This document shows, piece after piece, positions 17,884 through 28,039 of a DNA stretch of 64,000 nt (its first letter is position 1; every line of letters starts with the position of its first letter). Source of the stretch: an uncultured Prevotellaceae bacterium (GTDB lineage: Bacteria > Bacteroidota > Bacteroidia > Bacteroidales > Bacteroidaceae); contig CAMADY010000002.1 in NCBI GenBank assembly GCA_945831805.1, forward strand, positions 1 to 64,000. Direction: 5' to 3'. The notes beneath the pieces were generated by a model, which saw nothing but the letters and a program-made list of their open reading frames with translations, searched no databases and had not been told where the DNA came from. Both the position numbers and the translations under genes were made by a program.

Positions 17884-18144
17884 AATTATTTCGTCAAATT
17901 GAAAATGAACTTTTTTTGAAAATGGAAAGAGGAAAATGGAAAGAGGAAAGTGGAAAGAGGAAAGTGGAAAGAGGAAAATGGAAAGAGGAAAATGGAAAGA
18001 GGAAAATGGAAAGAGGAAAGAGGAAAATGGAAAGTTATGATTACCACCTTATCCCTTCTCTTCTGGTCGAATCGGCTTCCCCCCTCGGGGGGACGGGAGG
18101 AGGGGCTCCTCAGGGGACGGGAGGAGGGGCTCCTCGGGGAGGCC
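17884..18144 (-). repeat. Composite repeat filling the tolC-hlyD gap
   Basis: The longest copy of the composite repeat: three GC-rich units starting directly at the tolC-like stop, the GGTCGAATCGGCTTCCCCCC segment (plus strand), then about 12 units of GGAAAATGGAAAGAGGAAAG type (plus strand). Confidence 0.85.
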
Positions 18145-19653
18145 TTACCTCTGTCCCAAAGCTTTCCTCAGTCCTGCCTCGCTGAGCTTGACATCTATCT
18201 GTGCGTCAATCTTCTGCGACTGCGCCTGGAACCAGGCAGTCTGCGCTGCCATCACCTCGGTGGTGCTCATCACACCCTCCTTGAAGCCGACCGTTGCGCA
18301 GCGCAGGTTCTCGTCGGCCTGCTGGATATGCTTCTGGGCAGCCACGAGCTTCTTCTCTGCAACCCTCAGCTTCATGTCCGACTGCGAAATCTGAAGCTCC
18401 AGCTTCTCCTTCGTCTCGTCCAGCGTCATCGCTGCGATGTTTGACGACAGCTTCGACGCACGCACCTTGTACATGGCGTCGCCCCAGTCCAGCACTGGCA
18501 TGCGGAGCATCACGCCCACGTTCCATACACCGCCGAACTTCCTCTCGTAACCGTTATATACGTTAGGGTTACTGATGAGGTAGCCACCGGTCAGCGCTAT
18601 CTGTGGCAGATAAGCCGCACGCGCTATCTTCGTCTGCTGCTTCGTTATCTCGACAGCGTCTGACAGCAGGCGTGTCTCAGGGCGGTTCGCTATAGCCTCG
18701 TCGATGTCGTACTGGCGCGTCACGCTGCCGTTGCCGAGGTTCTCACTGCCTTCGTCGGCAAGAGTCACGTCGCTGTCAAGAGGCAGTCCGCAAAGCTGGC
18801 ACAGCAGCATGCGGGCAAGGCTTAAACCGCTCTCTGCCTGCGTCTTCGACATCTCCGCCTCATTGACGCGGACGGAGACCTTCAGGCCGTCGGCACGGGT
18901 CGCAACACCCTCCTTGATCATCTTCTGGACATCCTCGTCGAACTTCGAAACGAGCGACAGGTAACTGTCCGCAAGCTTCTGCTTGTGGTTAAGCGAAACG
19001 ACGAGCCAGTAGGCCTGGTCGATGTCGTAGAGCACGTTCTGCTCCGACAGGTCCGTCTTCTCGGCAGCAATACGCTCGGAGATCTCCGCCATCTTGTTGC
19101 CGGCAATGATGGCACCACCCATATAGATAGGCTGCGTAAGCATCACGCTGCCGACGAACATGTTGCGCGTGTCGGTGCGGAAGGCGTCGCGGATGTTCTC
19201 GCCAAGAGCATTGCCGTAAGCCTCAAGCTGCTGCTGACCTGCCGCCTTGACCTGTTGCAGAAGGGGCGTCATCTGCTGAAGCTTCTGAAGTAGCTCCGGC
19301 GTGAGCACACCAGCGTCAAAAATTTTCTGGACACCAGCCTGGGCTACGCCGTTGATGGCACCCACGGCGTTCGTTCCGATGTTTGAGAGGGCCGTCTTCT
19401 GACCATCGTTAAGAAGCGAGATCTCCCTGCTCATAAGGAGGTAGGCACCAGAGAGGTCCACGTGCGGTAAGTACTTTGTCCTTACGGACTTACGTACGTT
19501 GCGCGCCACCTCCTGCTGTGCCCTCGAAATGCTAAGCTGCTTGTTGTTGCGCAGAGCCATCGCGCGACAAGAGTCGAGCGTCAGGGTCTCGGCAGAAGCA
19601 ACGGCACATCCCAACAATGTCAGGCACAATGCGATAATCTTGTTCTTGTTCAT
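18145..19653 (-). CDS. TolC-family outer-membrane efflux protein
   Basis: A 502-residue outer-membrane factor. A signal peptide (MNKNKIIALCLTLLGCAVAS) is followed by two long helical repeats typical of TolC (LTLDSCRAMALRNNKQLSIS and, in the second half, YDIDEAIANRPETRLLSDAV). It ends with MAAQTAWFQAQSQKIDAQID and the family tail LSEAGLRKALGQR. It is the first gene of the minus-strand efflux operon with its own promoter at 19719-19749. The exported substrate cannot be told from the sequence. Confidence 0.9.
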   Translation of the reverse strand: MNKNKIIALCLTLLGCAVASAETLTLDSCRAMALRNNKQLSISRAQQEVARNVRKSVRTKYLPHVDLSGAYLLMSREISLLNDGQKTALSNIGTNAVGAINGVAQAGVQKIFDAGVLTPELLQKLQQMTPLLQQVKAAGQQQLEAYGNALGENIRDAFRTDTRNMFVGSVMLTQPIYMGGAIIAGNKMAEISERIAAEKTDLSEQNVLYDIDQAYWLVVSLNHKQKLADSYLSLVSKFDEDVQKMIKEGVATRADGLKVSVRVNEAEMSKTQAESGLSLARMLLCQLCGLPLDSDVTLADEGSENLGNGSVTRQYDIDEAIANRPETRLLSDAVEITKQQTKIARAAYLPQIALTGGYLISNPNVYNGYERKFGGVWNVGVMLRMPVLDWGDAMYKVRASKLSSNIAAMTLDETKEKLELQISQSDMKLRVAEKKLVAAQKHIQQADENLRCATVGFKEGVMSTTEVMAAQTAWFQAQSQKIDAQIDVKLSEAGLRKALGQR

Positions 19654-19984
19654 TACTACAAGTCTTGCTTTTTTTCTTCTTTACTGTAAAAATGAAACGA
19701 TAATTCTATTTCAAATTGCAAAATTATAACAAATTTTCAAAAGCACAAAATAAATCAGCCAAAAACGAAAAAAAAAATCAACAAGAAAAGGAATTTGTAA
19801 CACAAAATTTCCGTTTCGTTATACTGTTTCGGGGTATTTTGCACTCTTTACCATTATTTTCCTTGCACACCCAGATAACTTTTACTACCTTTGCATACAC
19901 TTTTTAATCTACGCACGCATCGCATGCACTCCTGCGCAAGGCACTCAGCCCCTCCTGCGATACAAAAACTAACAAACGAACTCA
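19654..19984. other. Divergent promoter region between efflux operon and ORF6N gene
   Basis: No gene is visible in these 331 bases. They contain the minus-strand promoter at 19719-19749 and, on the plus strand, a -7 box TACCTTTG at 19886-19893 with a weak -33 (CTTG, 19862-19865, 20 bp away). The leader from there to 19985 contains two CTCCTGCG words about 28 bp apart. Confidence 0.5.
19719..19749 (-). promoter_or_regulatory. Promoter of the efflux operon
   Basis: Minus strand: TTTG (19749-19746), 19 bp, TAATTTTG (19726-19719). The leader to the start codon at 19653 is about 60 nt. Confidence 0.75.
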
Positions 19985-20545
19985 ATGTCAGACATCATAA
20001 AATACGAAGAAGTAGAACGCCGCATCATAGAACTACGCGGACAGAAAGTCCTCCTCGATCGTGACGTAGCAGAACTCTACGGCGTTGAAACCAAACGCAT
20101 CAACGAAGCCGTAAAGAATAACCCCGAGAAATTCCCTGAAGGCTATGTCATTCAGACCACGAGAGAAGAGTCTTCAGCTCTAAGGTCGAAAATTTCGACC
20201 TTAGAAGCATCGGAAGGGCAAGGACACTATTCAAAATTCAACTACAAAGCCTTTACCGAACGTGGTCTATATATGCTAGCGACCATACTCAAAGGCAAGA
20301 GAGCAACACAAACGACTCTCGCAATAATTGAGACCTTTGCGCAAGTAAGGGAAATGGCGCGCACAATGGAGGCCCTGCAAAATGTCACCGATGGAGGAGC
20401 ACAACAACAAGACCTCTTACAGAAAACGGGTGAGATACTTGCAAACGTGGTTGGCACAAATCTAACTACCACCACCACTGAGACGGAAATAGAACTCAAC
20501 TTTGCCGTAGTTAAGATACGACACAAGGTAATAAAATCCGTATAA
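19985..20545 (+). CDS. ORF6N-domain DNA-binding protein
   Basis: A 186-residue protein with an ORF6N domain in about residues 1-100: RRIIELRGQKVLLDRDVAEL, YGVETKRINEAVKNNPEKFP, and YKAFTERGLYMLATILKG. Such domains are found in phage and chromosomal regulators. The rest is a helical segment (about residues 100-160) and a short tail. Codons 66-74 (about LRSKISTLE) contain a near-perfect palindrome at 20179-20205. It ends 62 bp before the giant secreted protein gene without a visible terminator, so it may regulate or share a transcript with that gene. Confidence 0.82.
   Translation: MSDIIKYEEVERRIIELRGQKVLLDRDVAELYGVETKRINEAVKNNPEKFPEGYVIQTTREESSALRSKISTLEASEGQGHYSKFNYKAFTERGLYMLATILKGKRATQTTLAIIETFAQVREMARTMEALQNVTDGGAQQQDLLQKTGEILANVVGTNLTTTTTETEIELNFAVVKIRHKVIKSV
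20179..20205. repeat. 27-bp palindrome inside the ORF6N gene
   Basis: Left arm TCTAAGGTCGAAA (20179-20191) and right arm TTTCGACCTTAGA (20193-20205) are exact reverse complements around one central A. It could be a protein-binding site or a hairpin; it is also in frame as LRSKISTL-like codons, so codon constraint is an alternative explanation. Confidence 0.6.
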
Positions 20546-20607
20546 AAACATCTGTGTCCTCTGTGACATCTGTGGGACAAAAATATAAAACTAAATAACA
20601 CTCAAAA

Positions 20608-23600
20608 ATGAAAAAACTAACAAAACTACTCAACAACCAGGGACAGGCATGCCCATACCTCTCCCGGCAAATGATGAGCCTCTTACTCCTCCTGCTCACA
20701 ATCATCGCAGGAAGTAATAAGGTATGGGCGGAAAATACGCTATTCACTACGAACTTTGGAGAATCCAAATGGTCTAGCTACTCATCAATTTCTAATGGAA
20801 CAACAGCTAATGGTATTACTTTTATTGGCAATATGACTATTAGCAATGGTCAACTAAACGCTGGTTCTAATGATAGATATTTAGCTATTCCTGTTACAAA
20901 TGTAAATGGTAATATTACAATTTCTATTGAAGGATCATCTAAGTTCAGATATAATGTTATAGAAGGTGAAGAAACAAGTGAAAAACCAGGTTCGTTTGAT
21001 AATAATGATTCTCAGACTATAACAAAAGAAAATCTTGTTAGAAGTAATTATGTTATTTGGATTAAACCTACAGATTCTTCTAGAATATACTCTTCTATCA
21101 CTATCACCACTCCTGAAGGTGGCGCTCCTTCTCCTGTTTCAGGCACGTTCTTCTATTTGAAGGACGTGAAGACAAATGAAACACCAGTTGGTGCTGGAGA
21201 AAAAATGAATCTTACGTCTTTTGATGCGACAATAAAAGGTGGTTCCGTTTCTGTGTATAACGGACATAGTACTACGGGATCTCAGATGTTGTATAATAAC
21301 TCTATTAAAATCAATAGTAGCGGAAATAGCCGTGTTGAGATAACATTAGATAATGCACTCGCAAATGGTGATATCATTACTATTGATGAAGCAAAGAACT
21401 ATTACATCTCAAAAGATGGAACGAAAGGAAGTATAACTACAACTGATGGAAGTTATACAGTCGGTTCTCAGTCTGACAATCTTAATGGCTCTACTACTCT
21501 TTATGTTTGGAATAATAAAGATGATAGTTCTACAGCAAACACTATTTATAGCATATCTATCAAGCGTGGTAATGACCCTAGAGTAACCTTTGACGCTAAC
21601 GGTGGTGAAGGTTCTATGCCTGCACAGGAGATTATTGCTAATGAGGCAACAAACCTGACTGATAATACATTTACAAAGGCTGGCTATACCTTCAAGGGAT
21701 GGAATACTCAGAGTGATGGTACAGGTACAGCATACGCTGATGGCGCATCTATCAACATTGATACAGACATTACTCTCTATGCTCAGTGGAAATCTTCGGC
21801 TTGCGAGATAACAAATGTAACAGCAGGTGTCGCAGAAGATCAGAAATACGAGAGTTCATTTGATGAAGCAACAAAGACATACACTGTCCTGATTCCTTTT
21901 GAGGATAGAGGTATAGTTTCTGGTGAAACTGACTATTATGATTTCGCTTATACTTTGTCTGCTGGTGCAAATGTTAATGACGCAAACAAGAGAAAGTCTT
22001 GCCCTACTACTGCAGGTGGTAAGAATACTTTGACTCTTGTTGTAACAGCGGAGGATGGTGTAACACAGAAGACATGGAAGTTAGTTCTTGAACGTGGTGC
22101 AGCTCCTATTGTTGCTCATACAGTATCGTTTGATGTTGATGGTAAGGGTGGTACTGTTGCAAACATGCAGGAATCAGCGCCAGAGACAGGTATAACCCTT
22201 CCTAAGGTTACACCTATTCCTGACCATACATTCCTTGGCTGGGATTCTAACAATGATGGAACAGCAGACCTCTTTGCTGGTGATCCATACAAACCATTGG
22301 CAGACATTACTCTCAAGGCAATCTATCGTGCAGAAAGTGCAACTGTTGGTGCAGCTAATTCTCAGTGGTGGACAAACTTCTCTGAGTTCTGTCAGTTGAA
22401 TAAGGACAATAGCATTGGCTTCACATTCACAAATAACGGTGGTAATGATAATACCTATGAAAACTGGGTAATGATTGTTACGGACAATGCAGAAGGCCAT
22501 GCTCTTGACGGCAATCCGAATGTTGGTAGCAACGAACTTTACCTTCTCCGTCCAGACGGGAACGCATGGGGTAATGGTGCAACAGGAAGAACATCACAAT
22601 TGTATAAAGACAAAGGTAACGGAGAATATGGTGAAGTTACTGTAGATGGTGGTTCTGCAGAAGCAAAGACTGCATTCATCAACGCAATGAAGAATGCAAC
22701 TGTGGATCTTCGCATCTCTTACGAAGACCAGTATATCTATACTATTGCGAAGATTACAAGTACGAACGGAAACTACATTCTTGTTGACAAGAGTGGAAGT
22801 ATTGGTTCTGCTGAAAATGTTTGGATTTCTTTCACAACAGAGAAATCATATATAACATTTACAGGACAGAAGACAAACCAACCTTCTGTTAAGGTAACAA
22901 CAGCTCATACAGGCGAAGGCTCTACAGCTGCTAAGATTGCAGGTGGTATTCAGCTTTTCCCAGACAGACCTATTGCAAATGGAACAGAGGTTGTATTCCA
23001 GGCAACACCAGCTGCTGGCTATTCTCTCGTAAACTGGACTGATGCCGAAAGCAATGAAATAAGCACACAGACAGACTTCACAAAGGCTATAGAAGCAAAT
23101 GTAACATATACAGCAAACTTTGCACAGACATATAACTATTCTGTTGTTGCAAAAGCTGGTGCTGTAGAATTGAAGACAATTAAAGAGGGTTCTGTTGTAG
23201 CAGGTTCAAACGTTACTGTGCATTATCCTAAGTACATTCTTAACGAAGGTACAATGTATGAGATTGCAAAGAATGGTAGTCACCCAGATTATGGCGTTAC
23301 ATTCACACCTGACGCCGACAACTATGTTAAAGAGATTACCTATACTGCTTCTGCACTTGAAAATGTAGTATATTATACAGAAGCAGAGGATTTGAGGTCT
23401 TATACAACATGCGCTACCGGTAATGGTTCTGCTGTAGGTTCTAATGGTAAGGTGGCGCGAGGCACAAACAACAATGTCACAACTCTTTCTCCTGGTAAAT
23501 ATAAGATTTGGGCAAAGGGAGTTTCCAATTCATCTCGTACAGCAACATTCACAGTAGGCTCAATCGATGTTTTCTCGTTTGCTTTCAACGGAAATTATAA

Positions 23601-26600
23601 TGAGCAAACTTCAGACGAATTTACTGTTAATACAGAATCAGTTTTGAAGGTTAGTACTAGTGGTTCAGATAGTGACGGTCTTGACTGTTTTTACATTATC
23701 CGAACAGGTGATGCTGTTACATACAACGTAACTCAGGCTACAAGCACTGGTGGCTCTATCAAGTCAAGCGTTAACCTTACACAGCCTGTTCCTGCTGGCA
23801 CAAATATTACGTTTACTGCAACTGCAAACTACTGGTATCAGGTTGAAAACTGGTATGACGAAGCACCAGACCCTGATGTACAGCTTGCTGGTGCAGTGAA
23901 TACATGCGACGTAACAGTTAATGCTGATATGAACGTAAAGGTTAACTTCATACGTTATTATAATGTAGCAGTCACAACAACTGCTGGTGGTACCGTTGCT
24001 TTGAAGAATGAGGCCGGTACAGAAGATATTGCAGCTGATGCACCATTGAAGAGAGGTACTAAGGTTAAAGCAATAGCTACGCCTGCTTCTGGTTATCATT
24101 TCGTTAGATGGGAGGCAAATGGAGTTGAAGTATCTAACTCACAGGCAGAATATCAGAAGAAGGTAGAAGAGTACGCAGGTGCTAATGCAACACTCATCAC
24201 TCTCAACGCAGTATTTGAGGAGGATGCAGTAGCTGTTGCTGTTCCTACAGCTGATAAAACAAATGGATCTTCTATCAATCTTGGTGATAAGATTACACTG
24301 TCTGCAGAGACAGGTGCTACCATTCATTATATCTGGGCAAGCGTTTCAGGTCTTTATACTACAGTAGCAGACATGCAGGCAGAATCTGATCGCTTGAAGT
24401 CTTCTACAACAAACACTATACAGACATCAACCAATACCGTAGGTTCTCGTTTTCTCTATGTTTATGCACAGAAGGGTAACTGGACTAGTGACGTTGTATG
24501 CTTTAACTATACAGCGCAAATCCTCGCTGGTGAAGCAACTGTACTTGAGGTGCGTGGTGCTAGGCATACTGGCGATGCTCCATATTACTTCACAAATAGT
24601 GTGAATACAACGGATGTGAAGTTCGAACGTAACGACAACGACTACAATCTGGATGCAAAGGTATCTCCCTTAGCTGCTGACCAGGCTTCTTCTGCGATCG
24701 GTGTAGGAGTCCCTAAAAAGGTTGATGGTGATTATCCAATTACGATTAACCTCAATTCAACATCGGCATCAAAGATTGTTGTTGCTGTAAATGGTGTTGG
24801 TGCAAGCCGTACTATTAGTAAAATTGAAGTTGATGATGAACAAGTTAATAGCTGGACACAAACACCTTCTTCATTCGGTAATACAAAGCCTAATACAACT
24901 CGCGTTGAAATTTCAGGTCTGAACATTGCACAGGGAAGTAAAGTTACGATACATTTCAGTAACTCAACCAATGTTTATTACTTCGAAGTTTACTCTACAT
25001 CGCAGATTAACGCTCCGAAGATTAAGGACAATGGTGACAGAAGTGCTACTATCACAAGTAAGACAGATGGTACTACTATCTATTACAAGACTTACACAGA
25101 GAAGCCTGTATCAATTCCTTCTAAAGATGAATTGACATCAACTCTTACAGATGGTAAGACTGCAAAGGTAGAAAGCACAAGCTATGTTTATGCTTATGCC
25201 GAGAAGAATAGTCAGAAGTCAGACATCACAGAAGGTATCATCAATGTAGCAACTACTCCAAGTCTTTCTTGCCGACCTGTTGCTGTAAATTTGAGTGTTG
25301 ACGATCCAAACTTGTCAAATACTCAGCAGATTGCTACAGTTGCAACAATGAACAAGGAGGTTGTAACTGGTAACTACACTTATAGCTACACTAGCGATAA
25401 GGAAACTGTTGCTACAGTGAGCAACACTGGTCTTATCACAGCTGCTGGTGCTGGTTCTGCAAAGATTACTATCACTGCAAAATCTGGTGATGACGTAGTT
25501 GCTACAGACGAGGTAATCGTTGTTGTTACAGACAAGGATATGATTACTCCTGAGTTTACATGGAATGGTACTCAGTTTGATGTCGTTGTGAACAATAAGT
25601 TCAACGACAAGACTCCAAAGGCATACAAGGAGGTAACACTTAATGCAGAACAGCGCTTTGTTGACATCACTACTGGTTATAACATAACTTACTTCAGCAG
25701 TAATGACAATGCAAGTGTTGATAAAAATGGTGTCGTTACAGGTCTCAAGATTGGTCAGGCTACTATAACTGCTGTATTCATTGCAAAGGATGAATATGCA
25801 GGTTCTTACAACCCTGGTATTGCAACAATCATTGCAAACGTAAAGGTTGGTGGTGCAGTTCCACTTAATGTGGAGGTTTCTAACAATCCACCAACGATAG
25901 ACCTCTCTACTGCATCTCTTACTTATCAGTCAAAGACTCCAACACTTGTAGCAGCTCAATACACACCTCTGAGCAACAGTGAGTGGTTCGCTACATATGA
26001 GTCTGATAACTGGAACGTAGCAACTGTTGACGTAAATGGTCTTGTTACTGCTCACAATGTAGGTGAGGCACACATTGTTGTTGCTTACATGCCAAATCAG
26101 GATGGTCAGTATGCAGAAGACTTCAATGCCTTCGTACATACCTATACTATTAGGGTCGTTGATCCAACACGCTTCATTATCACTCAGGGATATGGCTACG
26201 ATGAATCGACAGGGCATTCTACCATATTCCCATTGTCAACTGTTACAGACAATAACAAGTACGTAACAATGACATTCGGCGGATGGCGTGGCGTGAACGG
26301 TACTGATGAAACATATTATAATAGTGGCAGTAAACGCGATGAAGGAACAGAATATAATGGAGGCCGTGACTATTGGGGTGGTAAAGGCGATGCAGGTAAG
26401 ACTGATGCTGCTGGTGCGAGCCCTGACTATCCATACGCTGTAACATCAAAGAGCGGTGGTAACCCAATATCAGAGACTATAGGCAAGGGTTATAATCCAA
26501 CAAATGCAACCCAGTTCTCTGTTCCTTGTCGTGGTGCATACCTCATGTACGAACCTTCTGTTGACGGTGTTCTTACAGTAAACATTCTTCAGAATGGTGT

Positions 26601-27813
26601 TCTTGATGCAAAGGACTTTAGTAAAGCTTCTCCAGGACGTCTTGTTTACATCGTGGATGAGTTTGGTCATGTGGTTAATCCTACTGCTTACGGCATGGCT
26701 TCTGACGTTAGAAACTGGAAGATTGGTGACAAGGCAGATAATGGTAATCTGTTGACAGAGGCAATCTACAAAGATGCTCTCTCTAAACTTGGTCTTCCAG
26801 AGTCTGATTATACCTCAGGTACTCATGCTCCAGGCAATGTAGAATCTGTAATTCCATACAACCAGGGCTATGCAGTACTCCGAAAGGGTCCTTCATTCTA
26901 TACCTTCGATGTTAAGGCTGGTAAGAAGTACTACATCTTCGGTAATGGTACAAAGAACGGTTTCTATGGATTCAAGTTCGTTAAGTCAAATAGCTTCTCT
27001 GCTACAGACGTAACTATCTCTACAGAAAGTGGCGTGTCTAAGGTTAATGACGGTGCAGACTTGACTATGAATGCAGCTATTGCAAAGTATAACGACAAGC
27101 CTGTTGTAATCAGGGAATATGACCGCAACTTCACTGCTGGCATTTGGACTCCATTGGTATTGCCTTATTCAATGAACGACATTCAGGTTAAGGCTATCTT
27201 CGGTGACGGTGTTGACATTCTCTATGTTGACGACGTTCAGGGACAGACAATCAAGATGTCTCACCACTTCTATAAGACAATTGTTGCTGGTAAGTCTTGT
27301 CTCATCAAGCCTTCAAAGGCTGTTATGTCTCTCGCTACAACAGATATTACTAAGGATGGCGTAGCTTATCCATACGTGACATTCTCTAATGCAGCCATCA
27401 CAGGCTTCTCTGACTACACCTCAAGCAAGCAGGAGACTAATTTTACTTGGTCTGCATCATATGATTCACAGGCAGTTACTGGTGGTGACTACTACATCAG
27501 TACAAAGGATGGTAACTTCACACGCTTGGCTGCTGGTAAAAACTCTACTTTGAAGGGTTGTCGTGCATTCCTTAAGAAGACGAATCCAGAGGCAGAGCCA
27601 GTGGCTCTCTCTGTCAAGATGTCAAGTTTCATGGATGACGAGGACGTTCCAACAGAAATAGAGATGGTTATCGTTGATGAAAACACAGATGAAATAACTG
27701 TTGTTACTAAGGACGACATCATCTATAATCTGGTTGGACAGCCAGTAAATCGCAGCAGTATGAAGTCTGGTGAGGTTTATATCGTGAATGGTAAAAAGTT
27801 TGTTGCTAACTAA
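20608..27813 (+). CDS. Giant secreted repeat protein with InlB-like and Big2-like domains
   Basis: A 2401-residue secreted or surface protein. The signal peptide ends near Ala41 (SNKVWA). Visible modules are: a Listeria-Bacteroides (InlB B) repeat at about 326-394 (VTFDANGGEGSMP to TLYAQW), a second at 503-575, divergent InlB-type repeats at about 760-840 and 1035-1200 (GYHFVRWEANG), a possible carbohydrate-binding domain near 920-1010 (YYTEAEDLRSY to LSPGKYKIWAKG), and Big2-like domains at about 1550-1850 (NGVVTGLKIGQATITAVF). The tail (YNLVGQPV, VYIVNGKKFVAN) is the Bacteroidetes C-terminal motif linked to secretion or surface attachment. It is more AT-rich than the housekeeping genes, with many Thr, Asn and Ser. 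A role in adhesion or glycan contact is inferred. Confidence 0.85.
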   Translation: MKKLTKLLNNQGQACPYLSRQMMSLLLLLLTIIAGSNKVWAENTLFTTNFGESKWSSYSSISNGTTANGITFIGNMTISNGQLNAGSNDRYLAIPVTNVNGNITISIEGSSKFRYNVIEGEETSEKPGSFDNNDSQTITKENLVRSNYVIWIKPTDSSRIYSSITITTPEGGAPSPVSGTFFYLKDVKTNETPVGAGEKMNLTSFDATIKGGSVSVYNGHSTTGSQMLYNNSIKINSSGNSRVEITLDNALANGDIITIDEAKNYYISKDGTKGSITTTDGSYTVGSQSDNLNGSTTLYVWNNKDDSSTANTIYSISIKRGNDPRVTFDANGGEGSMPAQEIIANEATNLTDNTFTKAGYTFKGWNTQSDGTGTAYADGASINIDTDITLYAQWKSSACEITNVTAGVAEDQKYESSFDEATKTYTVLIPFEDRGIVSGETDYYDFAYTLSAGANVNDANKRKSCPTTAGGKNTLTLVVTAEDGVTQKTWKLVLERGAAPIVAHTVSFDVDGKGGTVANMQESAPETGITLPKVTPIPDHTFLGWDSNNDGTADLFAGDPYKPLADITLKAIYRAESATVGAANSQWWTNFSEFCQLNKDNSIGFTFTNNGGNDNTYENWVMIVTDNAEGHALDGNPNVGSNELYLLRPDGNAWGNGATGRTSQLYKDKGNGEYGEVTVDGGSAEAKTAFINAMKNATVDLRISYEDQYIYTIAKITSTNGNYILVDKSGSIGSAENVWISFTTEKSYITFTGQKTNQPSVKVTTAHTGEGSTAAKIAGGIQLFPDRPIANGTEVVFQATPAAGYSLVNWTDAESNEISTQTDFTKAIEANVTYTANFAQTYNYSVVAKAGAVELKTIKEGSVVAGSNVTVHYPKYILNEGTMYEIAKNGSHPDYGVTFTPDADNYVKEITYTASALENVVYYTEAEDLRSYTTCATGNGSAVGSNGKVARGTNNNVTTLSPGKYKIWAKGVSNSSRTATFTVGSIDVFSFAFNGNYNEQTSDEFTVNTESVLKVSTSGSDSDGLDCFYIIRTGDAVTYNVTQATSTGGSIKSSVNLTQPVPAGTNITFTATANYWYQVENWYDEAPDPDVQLAGAVNTCDVTVNADMNVKVNFIRYYNVAVTTTAGGTVALKNEAGTEDIAADAPLKRGTKVKAIATPASGYHFVRWEANGVEVSNSQAEYQKKVEEYAGANATLITLNAVFEEDAVAVAVPTADKTNGSSINLGDKITLSAETGATIHYIWASVSGLYTTVADMQAESDRLKSSTTNTIQTSTNTVGSRFLYVYAQKGNWTSDVVCFNYTAQILAGEATVLEVRGARHTGDAPYYFTNSVNTTDVKFERNDNDYNLDAKVSPLAADQASSAIGVGVPKKVDGDYPITINLNSTSASKIVVAVNGVGASRTISKIEVDDEQVNSWTQTPSSFGNTKPNTTRVEISGLNIAQGSKVTIHFSNSTNVYYFEVYSTSQINAPKIKDNGDRSATITSKTDGTTIYYKTYTEKPVSIPSKDELTSTLTDGKTAKVESTSYVYAYAEKNSQKSDITEGIINVATTPSLSCRPVAVNLSVDDPNLSNTQQIATVATMNKEVVTGNYTYSYTSDKETVATVSNTGLITAAGAGSAKITITAKSGDDVVATDEVIVVVTDKDMITPEFTWNGTQFDVVVNNKFNDKTPKAYKEVTLNAEQRFVDITTGYNITYFSSNDNASVDKNGVVTGLKIGQATITAVFIAKDEYAGSYNPGIATIIANVKVGGAVPLNVEVSNNPPTIDLSTASLTYQSKTPTLVAAQYTPLSNSEWFATYESDNWNVATVDVNGLVTAHNVGEAHIVVAYMPNQDGQYAEDFNAFVHTYTIRVVDPTRFIITQGYGYDESTGHSTIFPLSTVTDNNKYVTMTFGGWRGVNGTDETYYNSGSKRDEGTEYNGGRDYWGGKGDAGKTDAAGASPDYPYAVTSKSGGNPISETIGKGYNPTNATQFSVPCRGAYLMYEPSVDGVLTVNILQNGVLDAKDFSKASPGRLVYIVDEFGHVVNPTAYGMASDVRNWKIGDKADNGNLLTEAIYKDALSKLGLPESDYTSGTHAPGNVESVIPYNQGYAVLRKGPSFYTFDVKAGKKYYIFGNGTKNGFYGFKFVKSNSFSATDVTISTESGVSKVNDGADLTMNAAIAKYNDKPVVIREYDRNFTAGIWTPLVLPYSMNDIQVKAIFGDGVDILYVDDVQGQTIKMSHHFYKTIVAGKSCLIKPSKAVMSLATTDITKDGVAYPYVTFSNAAITGFSDYTSSKQETNFTWSASYDSQAVTGGDYYISTKDGNFTRLAAGKNSTLKGCRAFLKKTNPEAEPVALSVKMSSFMDDEDVPTEIEMVIVDENTDEITVVTKDDIIYNLVGQPVNRSSMKSGEVYIVNGKKFVAN

Positions 27814-27832
27814 TCGAATGGAGGACTAGAAA

Positions 27833-28039
27833 ATGAAGAAACAATATGTTTTCCCAACTGTCTCCTTCGAAGAAATAGAGACGAACGGTATCATGGATAT
27901 TAACACCAGTGGTGGTACAAATGTTACTACAGGTGTGACAGGTGAAAGCTATGGAGATAAACCTGATGTCACCGAAGAAGAAGGAGATGGTAGTGACCTT
28001 GCCAAGAAAGGCTCCTTCATCTGGGACGATGAGTTCTAG
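27833..28039 (+). CDS. Small acidic protein encoded with the giant secreted protein
   Basis: A 68-residue protein starting MKKQYVFPTVSFEEIETNGI, then Gly/Thr-rich (SGGTNVTTGVTGESYG) and a strongly acidic C-terminus ending FIWDDEF. No signal peptide or membrane helix. It has a GGAGG ribosome binding site 10 nt upstream and starts 19 bp after the giant gene, so it is co-transcribed. Small MKK-Y-x-P proteins of this form are frequent in Bacteroidales, often near surface proteins, but I know no established role. It is followed by the terminator at 28084-28120. A decayed copy of its last codons lies at 28951-28972. Confidence 0.7.
   Translation: MKKQYVFPTVSFEEIETNGIMDINTSGGTNVTTGVTGESYGDKPDVTEEEGDGSDLAKKGSFIWDDEF

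Noticed and set aside
16686-18185. Open frames of about 65-90 codons with MERGKWKEE-type repeats
   Set aside because: They read through the purine-rich tandem repeats of the efflux operon gaps; the repetition is of the DNA, and they are antisense to the operon.
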